A stretch of 46,935 nucleotides of DNA from Tessaracoccus sp. SD287 (GTDB taxonomy: Bacteria; Actinomycetota; Actinomycetes; Propionibacteriales; Propionibacteriaceae), in contig NZ_JADIJQ010000023.1 of the NCBI RefSeq assembly GCF_017355265.1, positions 1-46,935 of the forward strand, read 5' to 3'. The position numbers and the translations under genes were made by a program. The notes below the pieces were generated by a model. It was not told the DNA's origin. It did not search any database and saw nothing but the letters and a program-made list of their open reading frames with translations. Shown here in pieces: positions 15,668 through 24,484 of the stretch; position 1 is the first letter of the stretch, and each line of letters begins with the position of its first letter.

Positions 15668-16843
15668 GTGCACCTCGAGATCGACACCCTTGACGCCTTC
15701 GATGCCTGGGCCGCCGACCAGTCCCCGACCCCGCACCAGTACTTGCGGCCGGGCGCCCAGTCGGGTGTCTCGGTGCAGTCGTTGGACCTGACCGATCGCG
15801 GCCCGGCGCTGCGGCGAGCCCAGGTCTCCGGCGTCATCTTCCTGGGCTGCGTCCTCACCGAACCGGACGTCGACAGCCTGCTGGACCGCGGCGCGCTGAT
15901 CTTCCCGAAGCTGCCCGACCTGCCCTTCGACGCCTACCGCAATGGCATGCACGTCGGCGCCGAGCTGTACGCGGGACTCGACCACGGCTACGCCGCGACC
16001 CCGGACGCGCAGGTCTACGCCTGGTTCCAGTCACCGGCCGCCAGCAGCCTGGCCGGCACCCTGGCCCAGTCCCTGCACGACCACGGGGTCAGTGACGCCC
16101 TCGACGAACTGCTGGCAGGGGTCCCCGCCGACCACTGCGTCGGCATCATGGGGGGCCATGCCGCCCAGCGCGGCGGCCAGACCTATCGCGAGGCCGCCCG
16201 ACTCGGGGCCCTGTTGGCGCATCACGGCCGGATGGTGCTGACCGGAGGCGGTCCCGGAGCGATGGAGGCCGCGAACCTGGGGGCGCGACTCACCGCCCCC
16301 GGTGACGCCGTCAACGCCGAAGCCCTGGGTCAGGCCATCGACCTGCTCGCGGAGGTTCCCGGCTTCGCCCCTGTCGAGCAGGGCGGTCCGGGGATCACGG
16401 CGTGGGCACGACGAGCCGTCGAGGTGCTGCGGGGCTGGTCGGCGCCGGGCACCTCGGTCGGCATCCCCACCTGGTTCTACGGCCATGAACCGCCGAATGT
16501 CTTCGCCACCCACATCGCCAAGTACTTCTCCAACGCGATCCGCGAGGACGTGCTGCTGCAACGCTGCCGCGGTGGTGTCATCTACCTGCCGGGCGCCGCA
16601 GGCACCGTGCAGGAGGTCTTCCAGTTCGCCACCGGCAACTACTACCTGCCGCCGGGCACCCCGCCCGCACCCATGGTGCTGGTGGGCCGGGAGCACTGGA
16701 CCCGGACGCTGCCGGTCCATCCGCTGCTGCAGGCCCTGGGCCACGGCCGCCCGATGGGGGCCGTCGTGCACCTGGTGGACACCGTCGACGAGGCGCTGGC
16801 CCTGGTCTGCGACGTCGCCGACCCGGACGGGGCCCGGGCGTGA
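15668..16843 (+). CDS. LOG-family nucleotide-binding protein with extra N-terminal region
   Basis: A protein of 391 residues. From about residue 155 it carries a Rossmann-like LOG/lysine-decarboxylase-like fold with GGGPGAMEAANLGARL and PGAAGTVQEVFQ, the latter the PGGxGTxxE motif in slightly altered form. LOG proteins hydrolyse nucleotide 5'-monophosphate ribosides, releasing free bases (cytokinins in plants). The first 150 or so residues are not recognised and make the protein about twice the usual LOG size. The GTG start is inferred from the TAAGCT element 7 nt upstream. The stop overlaps the NUDIX start (GTGA). Confidence 0.82.
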   Translation: MHLEIDTLDAFDAWAADQSPTPHQYLRPGAQSGVSVQSLDLTDRGPALRRAQVSGVIFLGCVLTEPDVDSLLDRGALIFPKLPDLPFDAYRNGMHVGAELYAGLDHGYAATPDAQVYAWFQSPAASSLAGTLAQSLHDHGVSDALDELLAGVPADHCVGIMGGHAAQRGGQTYREAARLGALLAHHGRMVLTGGGPGAMEAANLGARLTAPGDAVNAEALGQAIDLLAEVPGFAPVEQGGPGITAWARRAVEVLRGWSAPGTSVGIPTWFYGHEPPNVFATHIAKYFSNAIREDVLLQRCRGGVIYLPGAAGTVQEVFQFATGNYYLPPGTPPAPMVLVGREHWTRTLPVHPLLQALGHGRPMGAVVHLVDTVDEALALVCDVADPDGARA

Positions 16844-17415
16844 CCTGGCCGGGGCTGCTGGACGACGTGCACGGTCTGCTTCGCGGGTGGCCGACGTCCG
16901 AGCCGGGACAGGTCGCGCTGCTCGAGCGGTACCGGCACGTGGCCGCACGCGACGGGGTGGGGGCCCTGCGCAAGGGCGAGTTGCCCGCTCACTTCACCGC
17001 CGCGGTCGTGGTGCTCGACGACCGGCTCGAACGGGTGCTCCTCACCCACCATCGCAAGGCCGGTGCGTGGCTGCAGTTCGGCGGTCATCTCGAGGCCGGT
17101 GACGCCTCGATCGAGGCCGCGGCCCGGCGTGAGGGCACCGAGGAGTCCGGCATCGCGCTCACCCGCCAGTTGGTGCCCGTCGAGTTGGATGCCCACCGTC
17201 TCGGCGCAGGGTTCGGTGCCTGCGCCGAACACCTGGACCTGCGCTGGGTGACCACGGTGCCGGGCGACGCCGTCCCGGTGACCTCGAACGAATCCCACGA
17301 CGTCGCCTGGTTCGAGGTGGACGCCTTGCCATCCGACATCCGCGCCGAGGTGCGCGACTTGGTCGGGCGGGCGGTGGCGGTGGCCCGCGCGTCCGAGGAC
17401 CTCAGAGTCGACTGA
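16840..17415 (+). CDS. NUDIX hydrolase
   Basis: A protein of 191 residues with a Nudix box written as GGHLEAGDASIEAAARREGT followed by EESGI. Compared with MutT the box has one extra residue before the helix and Gly at the usual hydrophobic position after RE. This variant is common in a group of actinobacterial NUDIX proteins. The central REGTEE provides the metal-binding Glu residues. The substrate is unknown. The GTG start overlaps the LOG stop, and the last 14 nt overlap tail-to-tail with the SDR gene on the other strand. Confidence 0.9.
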   Translation: MTWPGLLDDVHGLLRGWPTSEPGQVALLERYRHVAARDGVGALRKGELPAHFTAAVVVLDDRLERVLLTHHRKAGAWLQFGGHLEAGDASIEAAARREGTEESGIALTRQLVPVELDAHRLGAGFGACAEHLDLRWVTTVPGDAVPVTSNESHDVAWFEVDALPSDIRAEVRDLVGRAVAVARASEDLRVD

Positions 17416-18094
17416 TCTCGACCCGGGGACGGACCGCGACGTCGGTGATCTGCACGTCGGGTGGGGCGTCGACCACGTAGCGCACGGCCGCGGCCACCGA
17501 GGCGGGGCTGATGTAGCGCTCGGGGGTGTACGGCTGACCACCGGCGCTCATGCTCGCCTGCAGCATGGGGGTGTCGGTCTGGCCGGGTGCCACGGTCGCG
17601 ACCCGCACCCGGTGCGGCGCCTCGTCAATGCGCAGCACGTCGGCCAGCCCGCGCAGGGCATGCTTGCTGGCGGTGTAGACGGCACTACCCGGCACCGGTC
17701 GGGTGCCGGCACCGGACCCGATGAAAATGACGGTCCCCTGCCGGGCCCGCAGTCCGGGCAGCAGCCGGCGGGTGAGTTCGGCGGGGGCAATGACATTGGT
17801 CGTCAACTGGTCGTGCCACTGCTCAGCGGTGGCCTCGGCCACGCCCAACGGGTGCCCGATGGCGGCGGCATTGATCAGCACGTCGACCTGTCCGACGGCC
17901 TCGACCACCCGGTCGAGGTGCGCCGGGTCGCGCAGGTCGCCCAGGTGCACCCGGACGTGCGCCGGCAGGTCGGCGACCGAGTCGGCGCGTCGGGCCAGGG
18001 CATGCACCTGGTGGGTGGCTGCCAGGTCGAGCACGATGGCCCGGCCCATGCCGCCACCGGCGCCGGTGACCACCGCCACCGGGGGTGCGCTCAT
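17402..18094 (-). CDS. Short-chain dehydrogenase/reductase
   Basis: A classical SDR of 230 residues: NAD(P)-binding TGAGGGMG (about 10-17), NAAAIG (the NNAG-equivalent), Ser of IGSG, and the catalytic YTASK. The substrate loop before the C-terminus is short. The cofactor cannot be settled from sequence alone, but RR after the second strand (LARRAD) favours NADP. It is the last gene of the livK operon: its ATG (18092-18094) overlaps the stop of the FAD protein as ATGA. It probably carries out a redox step on the imported compound or its product. Confidence 0.93.
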   Translation of the reverse strand: MSAPPVAVVTGAGGGMGRAIVLDLAATHQVHALARRADSVADLPAHVRVHLGDLRDPAHLDRVVEAVGQVDVLINAAAIGHPLGVAEATAEQWHDQLTTNVIAPAELTRRLLPGLRARQGTVIFIGSGAGTRPVPGSAVYTASKHALRGLADVLRIDEAPHRVRVATVAPGQTDTPMLQASMSAGGQPYTPERYISPASVAAAVRYVVDAPPDVQITDVAVRPRVEISRL

Positions 18095-20031
18095 GAGGCC
18101 TTCTCCAGGTCCTGTGCTTCCTGGACGAGGAGCAGGTCGAGCAGGCGGGCCGCCACTGCCCCGGCCTCGCGCAGGGTGCTGGAGTCAATGCCCGGCACCG
18201 GTGCCTGGATGGTGTCCCGGCGGGCCCCATCGACCGGAATGCCGACCATGAACAGTCCCGGCACGGGGTCCCCTGTGGCGCCGATGAGTTCCCCGGTGGC
18301 GGGCAGCACGTCGAACGAGCCGCCATGGACCCGCCTGCCGGAGCCGTCTGGTCGTGACAGTGGACGCGCCAGTCCGGCGTCCAGCAGTCCGCTGACCAGG
18401 GGGTCGGCGCTGCGGGTCGCATGCGGGCTGCGCATCCAGGCGTCCACCAGGGCATTGGACGTCACCGTCGAGTCGGGGACCTGCGGTGACCACATCTCGA
18501 AGCCCTGCTCGCCGAGCCTGACCTGGGTCCGGGGCCCGACGAAGTGGACCAGGCCCGCCTCGTGCAGCGCCAGCAGCTGCTCGTTGCGGAAGGCGGGCGG
18601 GCCGGAGCCGAGCATCCCACCCCAGCGCATCAGCCGCTGCAGGTCCTGCTCGCCGTGGGCGTCGACATCGTCAAAGGTGCAGGCCAGACCGACGTGCATG
18701 CGGGCCGCCGAGATGGCCCACAGTCCCGCCTTGATGGCCGAGTCGTGGCCGAGGTCGGCCTCGGCCAGGTCGCGCTGCAGCAGCCCGACGACGAAGGCGT
18801 CGAAGGCGTCCGGCCCGTCAAAGGTGGCCTGCGCGGCGGGGTGCTCCCAGTCGGTGGGTTCGAACCGCCACCTGCTGGGGACGTGGCGGGCGATTACGCG
18901 GCGGACCACGTCGAGGTCGGCATCCTGGGGCAGGGACTCCAGCGCCGGCACCAGCTGGTCGGGGTCGGTGAGCTCGTCGGGGCGGGTGCGCACCAGGACG
19001 GCGGCATGGGCGGTGATGGCGTCGCGCAGGATGGCCGGCCACAGGCGCCCGACCGGCAGCGGCCGGGGAGCGCCGGCGATGGCGGCGCGCAGGTTCGTCA
19101 TGGCCGGCCGCGGCGGCATCGAGCCGTAGCGGGTCTTGGACAGGAACGGGACGCCACGGTCGCTGCCGACGTGCAGCACCGGTTCACGGCCGCTGGGGTG
19201 GTAGACCAGCCCGGCGCCCGAGGAGTAGTCGTCCAGGGTCTCGAAGCGTCCCCCGCGGCCAATGGTGAGCTGGGACATCAGGTCGAAGAAGCCCATCCCG
19301 ATGCCGCGCACCAGCACCTGCTGGCCGGGTTGCAGCCGGCTGAGGTCCTGGTCGATGGGTGAGTCCGGGCCCACCCAGGTGAGGTCCTCAGCGTCGGGGC
19401 GGGCGGCCAGGTCGGCGGCCAGGGCGGCATCGGCGGCGCCGGGCAGCACCGGCACCCAGCCCAGCGCCAGGACGACGGCGCGGACCCGTTCCTGGCTGCC
19501 GTCGGCCAGCCCGACCAGGTAGTGGTCGCCGTCGCGGTCCAGCGCCACGGCCCGGGTGCGGTGCTCGACGATGGTGACCCGGCCGGTCTCGGCCAGGGTG
19601 CGGGTGGCACGCCGGAAGGCCCACGAGCTGTAGTGGCCGAACAGGGCCCGGCTGGGGTGGGAGTAGGGCAGGGTGAGGTCGAGTTCGTGGGCGAAGGCGG
19701 CCAGGTCGACCCCGTCGTCGGTGCGGCGGGCCCCGCGGACCTGCTGGGCCCAGTCGTAGAAGGTGGGGCCAGTGACCGTTGGCCCGGGCCCGGTGTAGGA
19801 GTCGTCGGTGAACAGCGTGGAGCCCGCGGCCAGCGTGTTCATGCACAGGTCGCCGGGCTGGTCGGTGCGCCACACCGCCCCGGCCCCGAACTGGGTCGGT
19901 TCGACCAGGTGCACGGTGATGGGGTCCACCGAGCCGGGGTTCTCGGCCAGGTGGTGATCCAGCAGGGCGGCCAGGCGTTCCAGCACGATGGTGCCCCGCG
20001 GCCCGACCCCGACGATCATCAGCGCGTTCAC
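18091..20031 (-). CDS. Large FAD/NAD(P)-binding protein
   Basis: A protein of 646 residues from GTG 20029-20031, which overlaps the preceding stop as GTGA. The N-terminus MNALMIVGVGPRGTIVLERL is a dinucleotide-binding beta-alpha-beta with GxGxxG, typical of the FAD/NAD(P)-binding family (PF13454-like). Further family-like segments are GDLCMNTLAAGSTLF and VLALGWVPVLPG, and a second GIGMGFFDLM can bind NAD(P). The C-terminal 250 residues are less recognisable. Related proteins include N-hydroxylating monooxygenases, but no substrate can be assigned. It is the sixth gene of the seven-gene operon. Some databases misname such proteins as adenylate cyclase. Confidence 0.82.
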   Translation of the reverse strand: MNALMIVGVGPRGTIVLERLAALLDHHLAENPGSVDPITVHLVEPTQFGAGAVWRTDQPGDLCMNTLAAGSTLFTDDSYTGPGPTVTGPTFYDWAQQVRGARRTDDGVDLAAFAHELDLTLPYSHPSRALFGHYSSWAFRRATRTLAETGRVTIVEHRTRAVALDRDGDHYLVGLADGSQERVRAVVLALGWVPVLPGAADAALAADLAARPDAEDLTWVGPDSPIDQDLSRLQPGQQVLVRGIGMGFFDLMSQLTIGRGGRFETLDDYSSGAGLVYHPSGREPVLHVGSDRGVPFLSKTRYGSMPPRPAMTNLRAAIAGAPRPLPVGRLWPAILRDAITAHAAVLVRTRPDELTDPDQLVPALESLPQDADLDVVRRVIARHVPSRWRFEPTDWEHPAAQATFDGPDAFDAFVVGLLQRDLAEADLGHDSAIKAGLWAISAARMHVGLACTFDDVDAHGEQDLQRLMRWGGMLGSGPPAFRNEQLLALHEAGLVHFVGPRTQVRLGEQGFEMWSPQVPDSTVTSNALVDAWMRSPHATRSADPLVSGLLDAGLARPLSRPDGSGRRVHGGSFDVLPATGELIGATGDPVPGLFMVGIPVDGARRDTIQAPVPGIDSSTLREAGAVAARLLDLLLVQEAQDLEKAS

Positions 20032-20945
20032 AGCGCCACCTCGACGGCGCTGCGCAGGGCGGTGAACACTTCGGGGTTGGCGTCGGTGTGCATGGTGCAG
20101 TTCGGGCCGACGATGATGCGGTCGCCGGCCTCGCGGCGTTTGGCCAGCACCGCGTCGTGCACCTGCTGGGTGCTGAGGTAGCTGGCGGTGCGTTCGTCCA
20201 GGCCCAGCAGCGGGATGCGTCCGGCGGCCAGCACCTGGGCGATGGTCGGCGCCGAGACCGCGTCGGACCAACTGGTGACCTCGTGGGGGTGTCCGGCGTA
20301 GGCGTCCACGTCGATGTCGTCACCGTGCAGGTGGGCGATGCGGACCAGGCCGTCGGCGGCGGTGAGCACGGTGATGTCGTGGGGTGCGACCCAGCGGCGG
20401 TGCTGTTCGGTGGTGAGCCCGAACGAGGTCCAGTCGACAGACGCCCCGGTCAGCGCCAGGAACAGTCCGTCGACGCCGCTCTGGGCCAGGCCGGCTGCGT
20501 AGTCGGCGAGCAGCACGGCGGCCCGTCCGATGACCCGGTCGGCCAGGCCGGGGTCGGCCTGGAACACCGGGACGACGTCCTGCCCGAAGGCCCGCACCAG
20601 GCTCTGGAACGGCGAGAACAGGGTCTCGACGATGGCCACGTCCGGGGCCTGCCGGCGCAGTTCGGCCAGCACCGTACGCTGCCGCTCCAGACTGGCCGCC
20701 TCGGTGCCGAGGGTGCCGAAGGCGTCCAACCGTTCGGCCAGGCTGCCCTGGCTGGGGGTGGGCAGCCGGAAATCGTGCATGACCTTCAGGTAGTCCCACT
20801 GGTAGGCCCGCAGGAAGTCCAGGTGTACGGCGGCGGCCAGGTCGGGCTCGGCCAGTGCCGTGCCGAAGTGCACCCAGGCGCCGACCGGGGGCCGGTCGAC
20901 GGCCTGCCCCCGGGCGGCGGCCAGGAAACGTTCGCGTCCGTTCAC
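20028..20945 (-). CDS. URO-D/methyltransferase-superfamily protein
   Basis: A protein of 305 residues with the TIM-barrel uroporphyrinogen-decarboxylase fold; the N-terminal DRPPVGAWVHFG is a loose version of the URO-D start. It is not a haem-pathway HemE, as the MRQAGRYLPEY signature is absent. A pattern like that of zinc-dependent corrinoid methyltransferases (MtaA/MtbA, His-x-Cys ... Cys) is seen as H205-L-H207 and C283 within VGPNCTMH. This suggests a zinc-bound thiol methyl transfer or lyase role, which is inference. GTG 20943-20945 overlaps the livF stop, and the end overlaps the FAD gene, both as GTGA. Confidence 0.82.
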   Translation of the reverse strand: MNGRERFLAAARGQAVDRPPVGAWVHFGTALAEPDLAAAVHLDFLRAYQWDYLKVMHDFRLPTPSQGSLAERLDAFGTLGTEAASLERQRTVLAELRRQAPDVAIVETLFSPFQSLVRAFGQDVVPVFQADPGLADRVIGRAAVLLADYAAGLAQSGVDGLFLALTGASVDWTSFGLTTEQHRRWVAPHDITVLTAADGLVRIAHLHGDDIDVDAYAGHPHEVTSWSDAVSAPTIAQVLAAGRIPLLGLDERTASYLSTQQVHDAVLAKRREAGDRIIVGPNCTMHTDANPEVFTALRSAVEVAL

Positions 20946-21670
20946 AGTGCCGGCGCTCCGCCCAGGTAGGCCTCCTGCACGGCCTCGTCGTGCAACAGTT
21001 CCGCGGCGGTGCCGCTGAGGCTGAGCCGGCCGGTGGTGAGCACGTAGCCGCGGTGGGCGATGCTGAGCGCCAGTTCAGCCATTTGCTCGACCATCAGCAC
21101 GGCCACCCCGAGGTCGCGGTTGAGCCGGGCGATGGTGTCCAGCACCTCGTCGACCAGCCGCGGCGACAGACCCATGGTGGGTTCGTCCATGCAGATCAGG
21201 GTGGGGTTGCTCATGCAGGCCCGGGCAAAGGCCAGCATCTGCTGCTCGCCGCCAGAGAGGGTGCCGGCGGCCTGGTGGCGTCGCTCCCGCAGCCGCGGGA
21301 AGCGTTCCCACTGTTCGGCCAGGTCGTGCTGGACCTTTTTGTCCCGGCCGCGGCTCCAGGCGCCGACCAGCAGGTTGTCCTCGACGCTCATCTGCGGGAA
21401 GACCCGACGGGCCTCCGGCACCGAGGCGATGCCGGCGGCGATGCGACGGGCGGTGGGCCATCCGGTGATGTCCTCGCCCTTCCACAGCACCCGCCCGGCG
21501 GTGGGTCGCACCAGCCCGAGCACGGTCTTCATGGTGGTCGACTTGCCGGACGCGTTGCCGCCCAGCAGCGAGACGATCTCACCCTCGCCGACGGTGAGGT
21601 CGACCCCGTCCAGGGCCCGGGCCTCGCCGTAGTGGACGTCGACGCCCTCGAGTCGCAACAGCTCAGTCAT
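20942..21670 (-). CDS. livF: Liv-type ABC transporter ATP-binding protein (LivF)
   Basis: An ATPase of 242 residues for a branched-chain-amino-acid-type importer. It has Walker A GGNASGKST, signature LSGGEQQM and Walker B LICMDEPT followed by MGLSPRLV, diagnostic of LivF. VEQ provides the switch region. ATG 21668-21670 overlaps the livG end by 8 nt. The transported compound need not be an amino acid: the family also moves amides, urea and aromatic acids, and the downstream enzymes argue for a specialised substrate. Confidence 0.93.
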   Translation of the reverse strand: MTELLRLEGVDVHYGEARALDGVDLTVGEGEIVSLLGGNASGKSTTMKTVLGLVRPTAGRVLWKGEDITGWPTARRIAAGIASVPEARRVFPQMSVEDNLLVGAWSRGRDKKVQHDLAEQWERFPRLRERRHQAAGTLSGGEQQMLAFARACMSNPTLICMDEPTMGLSPRLVDEVLDTIARLNRDLGVAVLMVEQMAELALSIAHRGYVLTTGRLSLSGTAAELLHDEAVQEAYLGGAPAL

Positions 21671-22535
21671 TGTCTTCTCCGTGTGTCTGCTCGTCCTCGG
21701 TGACCTGGTGACGTCGACCCAGGTAGGCGCTGATCACCTTGGGGTCGTGGCGCACGTCCTCGGGTCGACCCTGGGCGATGATGCGGCCCTCGTCCATGAC
21801 GATGACCCGGTCGGACAGGGTCATCACCAGGTCGAGCTTGTGCTCGACCAGCAGGATGGTCTGCCCCGAGGCCTTGAGGTCGAGCAGCTGCTGCAGCACC
21901 TCACCGGTCTCGGACTGGTTCATGCCGGCTGTCGGTTCGTCCAGCACCAGCAGCTGGGGTTCGCTGACCAGTGCCCGGGCGATCTCGGTGCGGCGCCGGT
22001 TGGCGTAGGACAGCGTGTGGGTGCGGTGGTCCACCCGCGGGCCGAGCCGTTCGGCGAAACGCTCCACCTGCTGGGCCACCCGCCCGTCGGTGCCGGCACG
22101 CTCGGCCTTGATGGCCGGGGTGGTCACCAGCGCGGTCGCCACCTCGCCCAGCAGGGTGAGCCAGCGCAGCACCGGCAGGTGGGCGAACTTCGCGAACGGA
22201 CGCTGGGCCCGGATCTGCGAGTGCAGGCCGACCTGGATGTTCTGCGCCACCGTGAGGGTGGCGAAGACACGCCCGTTCTGGAAGGTGCGGGTCAGTCCGT
22301 GCTCGGCGACCTCTTCGGGGCTGTGGCCGGCGATCTCGCGTCCGGCCAGCCTGACCGAGCCGGCGTCCGGCTTCAGCGTGCCGGTGACCAGGTTGAGGGT
22401 GGTCGTCTTGCCCGATCCGTTGGGGCCGATGATGGCCAGGGTCTGGCCCTCCTCGATGGTGAAGCTGACGCCGTTGACGGCGTGGACACCGCTGAAGGAC
22501 TTGTCCAGGCCGGTGACCTCCAGTGCGGTGCTCAT
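21663..22535 (-). CDS. livG: Liv-type ABC transporter ATP-binding protein (LivG)
   Basis: An ATPase of 290 residues with Walker A GPNGSGKTT, LivG-type LTRTFQNGRVF, an ABC signature in the form LSYANRRRTEIARAL, and Walker B LLVLDEPTAGMNQSE. The extended loop after the Q-loop (about 105-145) is typical of LivG. ATG 22533-22535 overlaps the fused permease stop as ATGA. It pairs with LivF to drive the LivH-LivM fusion. Confidence 0.93.
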   Translation of the reverse strand: MSTALEVTGLDKSFSGVHAVNGVSFTIEEGQTLAIIGPNGSGKTTTLNLVTGTLKPDAGSVRLAGREIAGHSPEEVAEHGLTRTFQNGRVFATLTVAQNIQVGLHSQIRAQRPFAKFAHLPVLRWLTLLGEVATALVTTPAIKAERAGTDGRVAQQVERFAERLGPRVDHRTHTLSYANRRRTEIARALVSEPQLLVLDEPTAGMNQSETGEVLQQLLDLKASGQTILLVEHKLDLVMTLSDRVIVMDEGRIIAQGRPEDVRHDPKVISAYLGRRHQVTEDEQTHGEDND

Positions 22536-24484
22536 GCCGTGGCCCCTTCCAGGTGACGGGCGCGGTCGCGGACCAGCACCGGGTCATCAGCCCCCGTCGA
22601 ACCGCCGCCGGGCGGGCCGGACGCGGTGGAACCGTCGTCGGTCTGGCCGCCCCGACGACCCCTGGCCGCCTCCGAACGGGTGAACAGCCCCTGGGGACGG
22701 AACCGGATGATGACCAGCAGCAACAGGCCGTAGCCGAGGATGCGCACGTCCGGGGTGATCCGCAGCAGTTCGGGCAGGCCGACCAGCACGATGGCCCCGA
22801 AGATGGCACCGATCGGGGAGTTGATGCCGCCCAGCACGATGATGGTCAGCGCCAGCACCGAGGTGGCGATCAGGAACAGGGTCGGGTCGATGTAGCCGTT
22901 CTGGTGGGCCATCAGCGCCCCCGAGATGCCGGCGAAGAAGGCGGCGATGGCGAACGAGAGCGCCTTGTAGTCCCGGGTGCGCACCCCCAGGGACCGGGCC
23001 GCCACTTGGTCGGAGCCGACCGCGTTGAGGGTCAGGCCCAGGTGCGACTTGCGGATGCGCATGGTCACCCACAGCGCCAGCACCAGAAAGGCCAGGTCGA
23101 CCAGGTAGAACTCCAGCGGCAGCGCCAGCACGTGCCCGCCGATGCTGAGCGGCGGGATGCCGGGCAGCCCGTAGGCACCGCGGGTGAGCGGTTCGGCGGC
23201 ACGGATGAGTGCGACCACGACGTAGCCGACGCCGAGGGTGGCAATCGAGATGTAGTGGCCGCCCAGCTTCCAGATCGGCAGGGTGAGCAGGGTGACCAGC
23301 AGCGCCGAGATGAGCCCGGCCGCCGGGATGGCGATCAGCGGCGGCACCCCCAGGTCGAGGGCCAGCAAGGCCGAGGCGTAGGCCCCCACCGCGAGCGGGG
23401 CCACCTGGCCCAGCGAGACCTGCCCGGCCGAACCCGACAGCAGCGTCATCGGGACGGCCACGATGGCCATCAGCACCACTTGGTAGGCGACGGCCAGGAA
23501 GGGTGCGGTCGCCAGCGCCGGGATCAGCACCACCCCGACGAGGGCCAACCCCACCCAGGTCTTCCGGCCCAGGCGCAACGGCCGGCCACCCCCGAAGAAG
23601 GTGCCGGTCATGGGTTCGGTGGCGATCGCCGACCTCGACCCGAACAGGCCGTGGGGACGGACCACCAGGATTACCAGCAGCGCACCGAAGGTGAGCAGGT
23701 CACGAATGCCCTCCCCCAGCCAGTAGACCCCGAAGGCCTCCACGACGCCGAGCAGGAATCCGGCCAGCACCGCACCGCTGATCGAGCCCAGCCCGCCGAT
23801 GGTGGCGGCGACGAAGCCGATCATCCCGGTCAGGATGTGCGAGGTCGGCGAGACGCTGGTGGTGTAGAGGGCCACGAAAATGCCGGCCAGGCCGCCCAGC
23901 GACGAGGCGATGGCAAAGGCCAGCGCCTGCACGCGTCCGACGGGGACACCCATCTGGCGGGCGGCGTCCGGGTCCTGCGCGGTCGCGCGGATGGCGCGCC
24001 CGTAGCGCCCGTAGCGCAGGAACAGCGCCAGGGTGGTCATGACGACCAGGGTGACGCCGAGCATGACGACGTCGGAGGTGCCGAAGGTGAGGATGCCGAT
24101 CTGCAGGTTGTTGTTCGGCAGGGCCTCGGGGAAGGACCGGTACTGCGGGCCGAAGATGATCTGGGACAGGTTGTCCAGGATCATCGAGACCGCGAAGGTG
24201 GCCAACAGGGCCGCGATGGCCGGTGCCCGGGACAACGGTTTGACCGCCACCGCATTGATGACCAGGCCCAGGATGGCGGTGGCGACCAGCACCGCCGCCA
24301 CCGACAGCACGAAGGGCCAGTCCAGCACGGCCAGGAACCACCAGCCGAGCATGGCGCCGAACCCGAAGACCGAGCCGTGGGCGAAGTTGACGACATTGGC
24401 CACGCCGAAGACCAGCGAGACGCCGACCGCCACCAGGGCGTAGGAGTTGCCGTGGATCAGGCCGGCCAAAAAGGTCTCGATCAT
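22532..24484 (-). CDS. Fused LivH-LivM permease
   Basis: One protein of 650 residues joins both permeases of a Liv-type importer. The LivH half (about 1-290) begins MIETFLAGLIHGNSYALVAV with NFAHGSVFGFGAML, and ends VVRPHGLFG. The LivM half (about 310-610) carries SGSAGQVSLGQ, the ATLGVGYVV region and the coupling-helix segment GLTLNAVGSDQVAARSLG, ending IIRFRPQGLF. A hydrophilic tail of about 45 residues follows. About 16-18 membrane segments are expected. ATG 24482-24484 overlaps the livK stop. Fusions of this kind are known but less common than separate genes. Confidence 0.92.
   Translation of the reverse strand: MIETFLAGLIHGNSYALVAVGVSLVFGVANVVNFAHGSVFGFGAMLGWWFLAVLDWPFVLSVAAVLVATAILGLVINAVAVKPLSRAPAIAALLATFAVSMILDNLSQIIFGPQYRSFPEALPNNNLQIGILTFGTSDVVMLGVTLVVMTTLALFLRYGRYGRAIRATAQDPDAARQMGVPVGRVQALAFAIASSLGGLAGIFVALYTTSVSPTSHILTGMIGFVAATIGGLGSISGAVLAGFLLGVVEAFGVYWLGEGIRDLLTFGALLVILVVRPHGLFGSRSAIATEPMTGTFFGGGRPLRLGRKTWVGLALVGVVLIPALATAPFLAVAYQVVLMAIVAVPMTLLSGSAGQVSLGQVAPLAVGAYASALLALDLGVPPLIAIPAAGLISALLVTLLTLPIWKLGGHYISIATLGVGYVVVALIRAAEPLTRGAYGLPGIPPLSIGGHVLALPLEFYLVDLAFLVLALWVTMRIRKSHLGLTLNAVGSDQVAARSLGVRTRDYKALSFAIAAFFAGISGALMAHQNGYIDPTLFLIATSVLALTIIVLGGINSPIGAIFGAIVLVGLPELLRITPDVRILGYGLLLLVIIRFRPQGLFTRSEAARGRRGGQTDDGSTASGPPGGGSTGADDPVLVRDRARHLEGATA

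Noticed and set aside
20028..20945. HemE (uroporphyrinogen decarboxylase) of haem synthesis
   Set aside because: The conserved HemE N-terminal signature is absent, no other haem gene is near, and the gene is embedded in a transport operon.
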